Shown here: positions 22,563 to 34,106 of the stretch, in pieces
How positions within the stretch are numbered: position 1 is the stretch's first letter
Layout of the letters: the number at the start of each line of letters is the position of its first letter
The notes under the pieces: generated by a model
The model's input: the letters and a program-made list of their open reading frames with translations, nothing else
Databases searched by the model: none
What the model was told of the DNA's origin: nothing
Made by a program: the position numbers and the translations under genes
Assembly (NCBI GenBank): GCA_026545225.1
Contig: CM048848.1
Span: 19,880,806-19,944,805 of the forward strand
Reading direction: 5' to 3'
From: Cornus controversa
Taxonomy: Eukaryota > Streptophyta > Magnoliopsida > Cornales > Cornaceae
DNA length: 64,000 nt

Positions 22563-24593
22563 CTCATATTGAGAATTAGCACTAAAACCCCTTCGAGGGT
22601 CATTTTTGGAATTTCACTAAGTAAGGCCTTGTTTGGCTGAATGATATTATTTATATGTTCATTACATGAGTATTAATTTAGCTACAATGCATTTTTAAAT
22701 TTAGTTCAATACGTATTCGTAATGTACACACTAACAGCCTATTTAAGGCCTTGTTTGGCAGTAAGTGTGTGAGCAATTGGATAGGGAGCTCCAGCTGAGT
22801 GACAAGTGTCCTTGTGAGGCTGCAAGTGCTCCAAATGTCTAGAATGATCTACTGATGTAGAAGATACCATAGTGCCCTCAGCTGTCCTTACATTAATATA
22901 CAAGAATATGGAATATTCTATGGGAGCCTTGCCATTTCAAGGAAGAGCCAATGATTGGCCATTTTTGAAATCAGCAAAAGGACAAGTTGGCAGCTGTCAA
23001 CCTTATCCTCTCACAGCCGTTTGAATGGCTCCTACGCAGCTATATGTACAGCTCTGTCCATTGCAGCCGTGTGAGCTTCAAGTGAGAGAAAAAGTGAGAA
23101 ACTAACAGAAAAGGAGCAGCACCATTTGAGAAGACAGAGAGAGCTTAAATGTACGAATTCTTGACAGCTTCAAGCCTAACATTTCAGTTATGATACATTA
23201 AGTTCATCCTAAGTTGAGATATGCAGCCACAGCCTTATTGAGCTTTCTATATACTGAACTTCAGTCTAAATGTACTGTTCATATCTGCTTAATTCAAGGT
23301 TAAACTGCTATTTTTATATGAGCTAAAGGTTTGCATCCATCTTTGATTGCAACAAATGTGTTTGGTTGATTTATATTAACAAACTCAGTTTTAAGATGAA
23401 TATGAGCCTGCACACATTTCTTGGCTTTCAAACCTCTAGTTTGAGCCGTTAGTTACTGTTAAAATGTTTCTTAGAGGTCTGGTTCATCATTGCCCAATCT
23501 GAAATGTATTATTGATGATTACAACATGCTACATCTGATATATTGAGTATTTTCCATCTCATATTCACTAAAATCCATGACCACACCACTGACAAGCTTA
23601 CCTAACGGTTGCTGCTGCATTGTTCACTAATAGAAATGACCACAACCACTGTCAGGTTACTCTAATTAGCTTCTGGACTAACATGGGTGATTTAGGCAAG
23701 TTTCAAACATTATGTATGATCTGTTGGACATTTGCTTGAAGGTAGTTTAAGGCTGTGACGACTGAAATTGATATTCTTTCTGCTAAGTTACTGTTCATTG
23801 CTGATATAATTTCTTGTTACTGTCAACCATATAAAAAAGGAAGCAAATCTGTTTCATTTGATTTCTACACTAATATGAGCTATCTTAGCAAGTGTAAAAT
23901 ATATTTTATGACCAGTAAATGCTAGCTAAAAGTAGGATTTAAAGGCTGCAATATTTTCCGTTCATCAGCATCACAAACTATATTTGCTGTTCAAAGATTC
24001 TGATTTTGTGAAAAATGATTATGCTAATAGTTGATTTGTCTCTATCAAGTCTAACAAGTGTAATTCTTCATATTTAGTCTGTTTGTGCTTGTCGGAGGAT
24101 GGTTTTGTAGCATCCTCGAATTTTGACTTCTTCAAACCTGATTTTGTATATTATGATTGCTTTCATCCATTTCAAGAAAAGGCATATCTTATTATCTTGG
24201 TTTCTGACTGCTATTAGAATACAAGCAAGGATACATGATCTTTATAAGGTGTTTGTGAAGTGTTTAAGGCAGCTCCTATCTCTGCATCTATACCTGCACC
24301 TCTGAAAACAGAATTCCAAATTTTGAATTCCACATTGCTGAATACTAATTCCAAATTTTGAATTCCATATTGCTAAAAGCTGAATTCTGAATTTTGAATT
24401 CCATATTGCTGAAAACTGAATTCCAAATTTTGAATTACACATTGCTGAATACTGTATTCTGATTTTTGGATTCCATATTGCTGAATGCTGAGTTCTGATT
24501 TTCTGAACTCTATATTTGCTGAAAATGCATGCTGACTTTGGTTTCTTTGAGTGCAAATTGCTTTACTTGCATGCTTTATTTTTATGCTACTAA
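22563..24593. repeat. Dispersed block A, copy A3
   Basis: Near-identical to A2 in its first part and uninterrupted at the transposon target (GAACTCTATATTTGC at 24,506-24,520). It ends at TTATGCTACTAAA (24,583-24,595), where block B4 begins. Confidence 0.8.
24301..24517. repeat. GAATTC-rich minisatellite, array 3
   Basis: About six units; same organisation as arrays 1 and 2. Confidence 0.85.
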
Positions 24594-25190
24594 AATGAGT
24601 TTAAATGAAGAAAATGAGCATGGGCCTATTCACATTGAAGACTGGGCCAATTCAAGCCCTGAAAGTTCTACACCCATTTTGGTATTCTGGCCATAACTTT
24701 ATATTCGACTGTTAAAATGGCCCAAACTTCAAGAGGGTTGAAGAAAATTCAATTCTGGAACTTTTCATATTTCTCAAACATTTCTTAAAACAGACGTTTA
24801 ATATACCTTTCTGCCACAAAGGTGTAGGTGCACCTCCAGGGGTGCAGATGTGCCTCTATGTGCGCAGATGTACACTCGATGTGCGCAGATGCTCCCCCAA
24901 AGGTGCAAATGCACCCTCTAAGGGCACAGGTGTGGCCTTTATGGGCACAGATGCCCCTTTGGGGTGACAGATGCCCCTCTCAACCAGGATCGTGATTAAA
25001 AAAGAGAGAAAGGGTAGATTTTTAGGGGTATTCTGGAGTAGAGAGAGATATACAAAGGCAATTTTGTGACTATTACGGGAGGAGCCAAGGTGTAAAGATG
25101 GCGATATCATCATCATTCAAGTCTACACTTCCGATCATGAGCGGCAAAACATCATTCCACGGAAGTGATGTGACCCTAACCCTACTTTCA
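24594..25190. repeat. Dispersed block B, partial copy B4
   Basis: Contains only the middle of block B, from AAATGAGTTTAAATGAAG to ACCCTACTTTCAATG, with a minisatellite at about 24,827-24,980. It then changes abruptly into the intron of the cyclin fragment. Confidence 0.75.
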
Positions 25191-25262
25191 ATGTGTGAAT
25201 TGTGCGTTTTCTACATGTTGCTTTTTAATTTTCATGAGCGGTAAGCAACACAAGTTCTGCAG

Positions 25263-27010
25263 GTTTTGCAAATGGAATCTTCTGTTCTAAATTATTTGAA
25301 GTTTGAAATGACAGCTCCGACGGTTAAATGTTTTTTGAGGTAATGACCATATACTTGATTCTTAGTGAATATAATTTGTGATTTTGTGTAAGTTGCTCTT
25401 CGCATTGACTTGCAATTCATTGACACATAACATATAGGCGATTTGTTCGTGCTACTCAAGGGGTCAATGAGGTATGATTATGGACTGGATTACTTGGTTT
25501 TTGGATTTTTAATTTACCTCCATTCTATACATAGTTCATAGTTGGAACATTGTAATTGTCAGAATAGTGGTAAAGTTTGTAACAAAAATAATTAAGGCCA
25601 ATATGGTACCAATTATTTAGAATACTGTTCTGGACAATAAAAATTAGATAATTAGAGTCATTTGATCACAAGATGGACAACTTTTTTTAATTGCATAGAT
25701 GTTCTTTAATCTTTGTAGGCTCCATCATTCCAGCTAGAGTTTTTGGCAAACTACCTTGCAGAGTATCTCTTCCAGAGTACAGTATGCTTTCTTATCCTCC
25801 ATCACTTGTTGCTGCTTCAGCAATTTTCTTGGCCAACTATATGTTTATCCCTTCGAAGAGACCTTGGGTACGTGTTGCCTAATATTCATAATAGATACAG
25901 TTCTAGGGATTTTTATCCCCACTCTATATTGGAAACACTTCTAATATGTTTCAAACATTTATTTGATTTAATACAGAATTCCACTTTGCGGCATGACACA
26001 CATTACGAGCCCTCTGATTTATGTGGTTGTGTTAAGGTGCTGCATAGTCTTTGTTGTAACAGCCACGGTTCTAGTTTACCTGCAATTAGAGAAAAATATG
26101 GTCAGCATAAGGTAAGTAAAATTTCTCATGCCAGATTCTCTCTTCCTCTCTAAACAACACACATGATCAGATTTAACAATTATTTTGGTTCTTTATTCTT
26201 AAAGAATGTTCAACTATAAACTTGCAATAGTCATTAGAACTATTTTTGTGCCCAAGTAATATAAAGATGTGGGAGACAAAAGTACTTTACAATGACAAAT
26301 CTTGTTGAGAGGACAAAATGTTACAAGAATCTGTCTACAAGTATGTTTTTGGGGATTAAAAATGTTTTCTATCATTTGGTGCAGAATAGTTTAAAATCCT
26401 GTGGCTTACTGCACTTGATGTTTCCTTGTAATTAATGAAATGTCTTAGATCAAGGCTTGACACCTGAATAAAGCTGGTCTTATTGATCAGAAGCATGAGA
26501 AAAACACTTAAATACTTTTTAAAAATACATTGAAAAGGTATACGGTCTGGTACTCTGGAGGTCTGATGCTTGTTGATCACCTGATTTTCTTTGCTTAAAG
26601 TTTGCCAAATTACTTATGGAACTTCAGTCAGTGTGTTTATATAACAAAAAATTATCAAAACATGTTCTGGTCAATTATTGTGGAAGGAGCTGATTAAGAA
26701 AAACTTTTTAGAGATAAATCATCTCTTAAGTTTTTTTATATCTTCACTTGAAAAAAATTGTCAATGAAACAAGTGGACATAACATAATCTATTATTTTTT
26801 TAAACTATTTGTCTCTTGGTGCAAGGTTTTTTGAAATAGTCCACCAAAAACAAGATTTTACTGTTATGGTTGCTGACATCTACATTTTCTAACCCAAAGT
26901 GCTGTGTCTCTATGAATCAGTATAAATTTATTGCAAAGAAGTACTGCCCTCCTTCAATTCCTCCAGAGTTTCTCCAGAACCTGAGCAGTAGAGGCAAGGC
27001 AGTCGTGTAA
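25263..27010 (+). pseudogene. Cyclin A1-type gene fragment, last five exons
   Basis: Exons with GT-AG borders are readable at 25,263-25,339 (VLQMESSVLNYLKFEMTAPT), 25,438-25,471 (RFVRATQGVNE), 25,719-25,867 (PSFQLEFLANYLAE, then EYSMLSYPPSLVAASAIFLA), 25,977-26,111 (YEPSDLCGCVKVLHSLCC) and 26,921-27,010 (YKFIAKKYCPPSIPPEFLQN, stop TAA). These cover the end of the N-terminal cyclin fold and all of the C-terminal fold of A-type cyclins, which activate CDKs in S and M phase. The third exon is 149 bases; one base is missing at about 25,764, and 150 would keep phase. The first half of the gene, with the destruction box, is absent. The fragment starts right after block B4. Sequence style fits CYCA1 better than A2 or A3. 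Confidence 0.88.
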
Positions 27011-28098
27011 CTGTTCCGGCGCTCTGTTGGATGGACTTCAGGTGCAAATCATCTCCTAAGGTATTGGATTCAATTCTTCCCCCTTGACCGGCCTCACCTA
27101 AGGTCAGGGGTTCTAGGTTTCGTAGACAGAGGGATAAAATATATATATATATATGTTTCCTGCCAGGCAACATGATGAGAGTTCCTCATTTTTCTAATTT
27201 ACCTGCCAAGATGGTAGAATTTTCAATTACAAAAAGTTATGTAAAAGGTAAATGGGGCATTGATTATCCAAAATACTAGGAAGGTGAAGAACAGACTTCG
27301 CAGTAGAATGTGATCTCCTTACCAGTGATATGAGCAGTGAAATTTGCTTCTATTTCCATTATTTAATATATATATATATATATTTGAAAGGTTTCAGCAA
27401 GATGACTTTAAGAAATCCAGTGCCAGTGTATTGCTTTCTTAATACTTTTAAGTATACATTTCATCTGTTGTGGAAATTGGGAGTACCAGAATGGAACAAC
27501 ATTACATTAGGTCAAGCTTTGAAGGAGAATCAAATCATTATTTTTTTAAATGGAATATAATTTCATGAGATTCATGGAAAATAAACCGTAGTTCGAAAGG
27601 CCAAATTAAAGTGACCATCACATACATTGAAATAATATCTCTTGTGAGTAAAGCTAGATACAAATGTTTCTTTTACATTATCTTATACAAAGTGATTAGC
27701 TATTTTAAGACTCAACCCTGAGTTCTCACACTTCTCTATCCAAATACCATTACATCAACCAATGACCACATAAACCTCAAGAGGATAGTCTAATGACAAA
27801 GATTCTCATCTCATTACTTTAAGAAACAATCCCTTGTTTCATAGCTATAAAAAAGAAATTTCTTTATGAAATTGGAAGTATGATATAATAAACATTCTTT
27901 ATCAGGTCAGCTATAATACAAGGTTTGGCTTTCTAAGACAAACTTTAGGAGATTAATCTTTTGGTTGTGCTGCTTCAGGAACTTTTCAAGGAAAGCAGTG
28001 AAGTGGAATCAATGGAATTCACATGTTCTGCCATCATTTAATTTTTTTGACATTGAAATCCTCTAGTATATTGTTCATTTTAAAAATGGTTATGGCTA
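27011..28098. other. Intergenic, nothing recognised
   Basis: AT-rich; contains short TA microsatellites near 27,139-27,154 and 27,367-27,383. No gene seen. Confidence 0.5.
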
Positions 28099-28883
28099 TG
28101 GTCAAAAGTATGATAAAGATTCAGATAGCAATTATCGCTGTTGCTGTTAATCATAGTTAGTGTTTTCAACTCCGGATTTCTGCTAAAGCATTATTTCTTT
28201 ACGACTTATTCAGGTCTCATACTTCATTAGACATCCTGCTATACATGATATTGTTATTTTCTGAGCTCTGGCACAGGTTTGTTAGTTCAGCAGAAAATTT
28301 GACTGATTCCTGTGCTTTAGTGTTTGCTGTTCATTAAAATTTCATTCTCTCTTTACTGCATCTTGTCCTGAATGCGCCTCTTATCTTCATGATTGCCTAC
28401 AGCAACCTGGTTTTATGCATTTGGGTTTTTAATGAAGCCTCAGATAGCACAAGATATGCTTGGTTGGACCAGATCCCTCTTTATTCTTGGGCCAAAGTTT
28501 AGTTTGTTGTTAAATAACAATTTTACATTTGTTTGGATCTGCAGTATGTACCTAGAGGACCTGTTTATGTGTTGGGTGACAACCGGAATAACAGCTGTGA
28601 TTCCCATGTTTGGTCAAAAGTATGATAAAGATTCAGATAGCGATTATTGCTGTTGCTGTTAATCATAGTCAGTGTTTTCAACTCCTGATTTCTGCTAAAG
28701 CATTATTGCTATACATGATATTGTTATTTTTCGAGCTCTAGCACAGGTTTGTTAGTTCAGCAGAAAATTTGACTGATTCCTGTGCTTTAGTGTTTGCTGT
28801 TCATTAAAATTTCATTTTCTCTTTACTGCATCTTGTCCTGAATGCGCCTCTTATCTTCATGATTGCCTACAGCAACCTGGTTT
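28099..28883 (+). repeat. Direct duplication flanking the signal peptidase exon
   Basis: The segment 28,099-28,413 is repeated at 28,611-28,883. Both start TGGTCAAAAGTATGATAAAG and end at the acceptor and exon start GCCTACAGCAACCTGGTTT. The first copy has about 42 extra bases. Between them lies the VPRGPVYVLGDNRNNS exon, so the duplication explains why the exon order is disturbed. Confidence 0.85.
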
Positions 28884-29444
28884 CTTGGAGGAAGAAATTC
28901 TCATAAAAAGAATTGTGGCAAGAGGAGGAGACTTGGTTGAGGTATATCCAGTTTTTTAACCCTATGCCTTTCCCTCGTCAATATACACCGGTTGTAAACT
29001 TCAACATTTTGAATTTAATCCCTGTTCCCATGTAAGAAAAATGAAGTCTAATTTTTTTTTTCTGTACAATCTGATCAAGTTGATGGTTGACCATACTTGG
29101 TAGCTACCTGTGTAGTCTTTTGAGAAACAAGAAAGTGTGCTGTCCACAAATTTATTTCAAGGTCTTTGCCTCATTGGAGGTTTATATGTTTCATGATGTT
29201 ATCAATATTGATGAGTAACTGGTGACTTGTTAATGGCACACATTTTGGATTGGGTTTAATTGAAAATGATGTACATATATTATTATTTTTGTATTCGTTA
29301 ACCGCACTGCACCAATGTTGGGTGCTACTCATAAATTGTTTCTCTAATATCTTGCAGGTTCATCATGGCTGGCTCTATGTCAATGGGGTCACCCAGAATG
29401 AAGATTTTATAGCAGAGCGACCAATATACATAACGAACTTAACT
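28545..29444 (+). pseudogene. Plastid/thylakoid signal peptidase I fragment with shuffled exons
   Basis: Three exons of a type I signal peptidase are recognisable. 28,873-28,941 reads QPGFLEEEILIKRIVARGGD and includes the catalytic Lys of IKR. 29,358-29,444 reads VHHGWLYVNGVTQNEDFIAE. 28,545-28,612 reads YVPRGPVYVLGDNRNNSCDS, the GDNRNNS box. In a working gene the last of these follows the other two; here it comes first. The exons with the catalytic Ser and the membrane anchor are not seen. The family (Plsp1-type) trims transit or thylakoid-targeting peptides in chloroplasts. I call it a rearranged pseudogene; more exons may lie outside what I can recognise. Confidence 0.82.
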
Positions 29445-29470
29445 GTGTGCTAAATTACACACAGTTAAGT
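29437..29470. repeat. Perfect hairpin at the last exon's donor site
   Basis: ACTTAACTGTGTG (29,437-29,449) and CACACAGTTAAGT (29,458-29,470) are perfectly complementary 13-base arms around an 8-base loop. The GT donor of the preceding exon lies inside the left arm. Confidence 0.9.
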
Positions 29471-30384
29471 CATAAGGTGAAACTGTTGGGGTTCATAATG
29501 AAACCAATTAGTTCTCCATGCAGCACCTTACCTTGTCAACTCATAAGGTGAAAGGATGTGAGTTTGGAGAAGCCCACGGACACCTTTTTGTCAACACCTT
29601 GGTTCATGATCAGCTCAATACGATTTGAGTCTCAAGGTGAAAATAGAAGAGAGGACAAACTTACCTTGAAAATATAGCGAGAAGTGGGAAAAACTACAGA
29701 AGAAAAGGAGAAGGTTTGACTGGTCTACCTCTGTCTTGGTGGCTTTGGGTCTCAACTCCCAAGCCACATTTCTTCAGCTCATTACTCTTTTCTTGAACTT
29801 TTCTGGTTGATTTACAGGGGACCCCTTCCTCTGAAAAAGATTGTTGGAAGATATGTCATGTGCTGTCATAGACCTTCAGGAATCTGACCTGACTAGGATT
29901 GGAGACAGACTTTGGGTATTGATACTGTGTCTTCATTATCTATTTTGCTCTCCCTGGTCCATGACTTCATTCTAACAAATTTTTTATGATTGAATGTCAC
30001 TTTCTTTTAGTGTTTTAAGTTCTCCTATATGGTTTAAGTTGCTTAATGAAGAATAGGTTAAAAATTGATTTCTCTGTATTTCACAACAAACAATACCAGT
30101 TGTGCTTGTTTCTTTTATTAGCACAGGGTGTTTGGGTTTTGAAATTTCTTTTTCTTGCTTTGCTTGGTAACTCGGGCTAAAAGAAGCTTCAAACTTCTTC
30201 ATCCTAAGCGGACCTTGTCAGAGATAGTAGGAGATCCTCCGGCTTCCTCTTCCATGTTTTAACTAATCGGGGCCATGAGAGGTTCGAAACTTATTTAGGA
30301 ATGGTTTTTGATAAATCTACAATTAAATGCTCTCATACTAATTGTTGAGTATGTTATTGTTATCCAACGCTTTGATTAGGTCAG
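29471..30384. other. Intergenic, nothing recognised
   Basis: Contains CATAAGGTGAAA twice (near 29,471 and 29,542), but no gene or element boundary that I can define. Confidence 0.45.
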
Positions 30385-31240
30385 AGTGTGTGCGGTGAAT
30401 TAGACCTAGAGGGGGGGGGGTGAATATGTTTTACGGATATTAATTTCAAATTTTAGTTATTTGCTAAATTCTTGCTGATTATGATTTGAATTTTTAGTTT
30501 GTTACTGTTTTTCCTTTGTATTCAATTAAAAAATTCATATAAACATGAAATGAAATAGAGAGCTGGGACATTTTTATGTGGAAAACCTCAATAGGAAGAA
30601 ACCATGGGGCCTAGTCCACCAATGAACAAATAACTATGAGAAAAAGGTTACAACTAGATTGACAATTAGCATACCCTAGAACCCGTAGTTATCTCTTGAC
30701 ACAAACCGTAGCCGAACTCACACTAAAGAGTCTTTAGGCCCTTCATCCGCTTCGTCACGAGACTTGCTCCACGCGATCTGCTTCTCCATGGTTGTTCAAA
30801 TATTCTGTTCAATTCTCTCATTGGATGAATTGATTTGCCTCGGTAGGCTGACGTACTTCTCCTTGTTGAACACTCAATCACATATGATAAAGTCTAAGGA
30901 AAACCCTAGATGAAGTCTAAGGAAAACCCTAGATTGTGTAAACACAGAATCTCTCTATCACGACCTGCCCTACACCGTGTAGATATTGTTTAATTTTCAC
31001 TCTCTCCTCTTGGTGTTCACGGTTTTCCTTAAAATGCGTCGACACAGTTAGGGGTCAGACACATATATAAGTGCCAACAACCTCCTCCCCACCCCGACGA
31101 TGTGGGACATCATAATCACCCCCTCTTGGGATCCAACGTTCTCGCTGGCCTGACTAGCATGGGCTTGTGTATGCTACCCCCATTTCCGGCTGGGGATTGG
31201 CTTTGATACACAATTCCCTGCCAACTGCTCTGCTAAGTGT
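30385..31240. repeat. Non-coding repeat with AGACCTAGAGGGGGG motif
   Basis: Starts GTGCGGTGAATTAGACCTAG followed by a run of about ten G and GTGAATATG. It then has the TTATGTGGAAAACCTC(A)ATAGG-type pattern that block B shows as ACGTGGAAAACCTAGATCGG. Near 31,096 it holds ACGATGTGGGACATCATAAT and then a CCCCCTCTTGGGATCC stretch, all common in plant non-autonomous retroelements. No protein motifs. Confidence 0.45.
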
Positions 31241-32600
31241 TTAAGTGATTCTACAATTGACTTCAACATCAACCAGAACAGTATAATTATAGCGAATAAA
31301 AAAATTACCAGATGTTAGCTAACTGTGCCACCCCTAAAGGAGTGGTGCAGGCTCAAGTCTCATTTGGAAGGATAGGTGTATTTCTTAACAAAAAAAACAA
31401 CAAATTTGAAAAAGATCAAATGAGAGTGATAATAAATCACTCGCTACAACAGGTTAGTCACCATTTACTTTGTACATGCAACACCAATTAGAAAGCACAT
31501 TTCTCCTTTCACAAAATTTATCAATTGTCAAATTTCTCTAGGAAACCAATTAGCAAGCACATTTCTACCTGTAGTAAGAACTCACCTCAAGTTACTGTTC
31601 CCAGCAGGGGTCCAACAGAACACGTTCTGCTAAATGAAGTAAGCCAGGAACTGAAAAAGATGCTCAAACCACTATGCCGACTGATATTATTTCTGCTAGT
31701 TTTTTTTCCTTCCTCCTTTTCTTTCTTTTTAGGAACAAAGGAAAAATATTTCTTCATTATTAGTTATAGTGGCTCAACCATATTCATTTTCATTTTCAAT
31801 CTTCAATTATATCTTCTAGCAACTTATATGTATCCTAAAGAAGATTCATAATGTTTGTGCATACAAATAATCCTCCCACACAAGTTCAGCTTCAATTATA
31901 TGAAAATTTTTGAACCTAAATAAATGGTGTCAAATTATATCATTTTTAAATACAATACTAAATCAATTGGAGCTTAAGATTTCTTTTAAAATAATTGGAA
32001 ATGCATTTATATGTCCCTGTAAATTGAACCTTTGGGTTGTGTTTATCATTTCAAGTGAGACCCTCAGCTTTTTATTTAGCATTTTAAAAAGTTTAATGTA
32101 CTTTCTTTGAACACTCAATTTAAGCACTTCCATTTTAGGATTCTGGTGATCATGGAGATTCATCATGTCAGTGCCATAGACCAATCCCCCCCCAATACAA
32201 ACTATATAGATTGCTCAACAGTTTGAGCCTATGATTGGATTATCCATCTTCACGGTATAGGTAAGTTTATCCATTGAATACTACTCGTCTAAATCAATTA
32301 ATGGATTTTTTTCTTCACCTTGGACAGAAAGGCTTACATGGTGTTCTGATGTCGCATGAAAATGGAGCCTTAGCACATTGTCTTTTGCAAAGCATGTCTG
32401 TGTTGATTTTATTGTTGTAATTATGTTGATATTTAATATAGATGACTCTATTTCACTCTAGCTTTTTGCTTGTTCAGACACTACATGAAATATTTTCCTA
32501 TCTAAATTTCACATCCTTTATGGGGGCTTATTAATATTGTATGTACTTGCAATGAGGAAGTTGATCTAACTGAAATAGAAAACTGGTTAGATTGATTTTC
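31241..32600. other. Intergenic, nothing recognised
   Basis: AT-rich. Frames up to 108 codons (31,525-31,851) have no domain and low-complexity Phe/Ser content. Confidence 0.5.
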
Positions 32601-33070
32601 AGATTCTTTTTCGATTCAATAAATCAATTAGACGTAAGCATTAAGAATAAAGTAAGAGCAAAGTGAGAGATGACACTAAGATTTTTACATGAAAAATCAT
32701 GGAGATCTAATAAGCAAAGTTACACTACTCTACCCGGCCTTGATCCTAATTACTCTGTTTTGCAGGTAGTTCGAGTCAAACCAGATCACGCAATTTTCTA
32801 CATCATCAATTCGCTGTCTGTGGGAAACGATTAGTTCTTACATTCCAATACGAGTTGGTTTGGACATAGCCAAAAATCAATCACTATAACTCTACAGTCT
32901 GGGGGCATCTACGTCTCTGAGGATCCCCAATCGTTAGACAATTCAAGGGCTTCCATGTCAAGGTTTCCATCCGGCATATTCTGCAGAGGAAAGAACCTTC
33001 CAAAGTTCGATCCGATCAACTATGATCAGCAAAGAGATGCTCTCACGCCCTGAATTTCTGACACCCGATT
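32600..33070. repeat. Probable diverged relative of the repeat at 30,385
   Basis: The segment ACATGAAAAATCATGGAGATC near 32,687 resembles the leader pattern of block B and of 30,550-30,620. It is too diverged to define ends. Confidence 0.3.
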
Positions 33071-33283
33071 AGGAGCGAGGAAAATGGAGTGAACAATGAA
33101 TCAAGCATTAACCTGACTAATGCCCATAACTCTCATAAACGAGGAAGCATATCCATATATATGTATGCATATACATATACAACAACTCATACTAGTGGAC
33201 CCCCTAATGGGGTACGTGCATACAACAACTGGACCATCAGTTACTCAGGTCTATGGTGCAATACGATACATCGGATTATGAAG

Positions 33284-33428
33284 TATGATAGATCGTAATG
33301 AAACAATACGATCTATTGTATATTACGATCTGTCGTGGATCTTTCATATGATCTATTGTAAGCTTTTAGATTGCTCAACCAACTCATCAATTAATTTTAA
33401 TACTGAGCATAAACTACGATCTATCGTC
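33284..33428. repeat. Cluster of palindromic TACGATCTATCGTA-like motifs
   Basis: Five 14-base motifs close to the palindrome TACGATAGATCGTA or its complement lie at 33,284, 33,307, 33,324, 33,347 and 33,415. Spacing is irregular. No function assigned. Confidence 0.75.
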
Positions 33429-33542
33429 TTAGGACATATGATCGAAACCCAATTGTTCAATTCAAGGTCTAGACTTCAATCTTTAACATGTACATATTCT
33501 TCTTAATCCTATACATATCTAATATGACTCATAACATGTGTA

Positions 33543-34098
33543 TAGGCCTATAAATGGATCAGATATGATCTGATAAGAGTTATTGGCGATCCGATAATTC
33601 GACGAATTATTTATATTTAAATTCATATCCAATTTGTTTTTAATTGGATATCCTATCCGAAAATAATATAATTTTTTTTATAAAAAAAAATTCAGAATAG
33701 ATTAACAAATAATGATTAGCAAAAAAGATAGAGAAGAAAAATAAAATATAAAGAAAAAAGTAGTAGAAGAGTAAGTATTTGACTTTTTATAAAAGAAAAA
33801 ACCTATAAAGAAAGACGAAATAAAGAGAGGGAAGAATAAGAAGGAAATAATGATAAAAAAATATTTTAATAGTATGTAAATATTATATCTTATAACATTA
33901 GATAATATATTTATAATAATTAGATATTATATTATTTCAGATCGGATCGACCATAATTTATATCCGATTTGTTTAGCTAACGGATTATCAAATTCGGATC
34001 GCTAACGGATTATCAGATTGAATGTCCAATTCATATTCTAATTTTTGGCTCGGATACGGATCGAATTCGGATCAAAATCTGATCCATTGACAGGTCTA
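33543..34098. mobile_element. hAT-type MITE with 8-bp target duplication
   Basis: The ends are inverted: TAGGCCTATAAATGGATCAG at the left, and TAGACCTGTCAATGGATCAG when the right end is complemented. The element is flanked by CATGTGTA at 33,535-33,542 and 34,099-34,106. An 8-bp duplication and TAG-starting ends are the hAT signature. At 556 bp with no coding capacity it is non-autonomous. Inside, near both ends, are many GGATATCC- and GATCCGA-like motifs, probably subterminal transposase sites. Confidence 0.88.
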
Positions 34099-34106
34099 CA
34101 TGTGTA

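Noticed and set aside
31525..31851. 108-codon frame considered as a gene
   Set aside because: Phe/Ser-rich low complexity, no splice or domain support, not repeated elsewhere.
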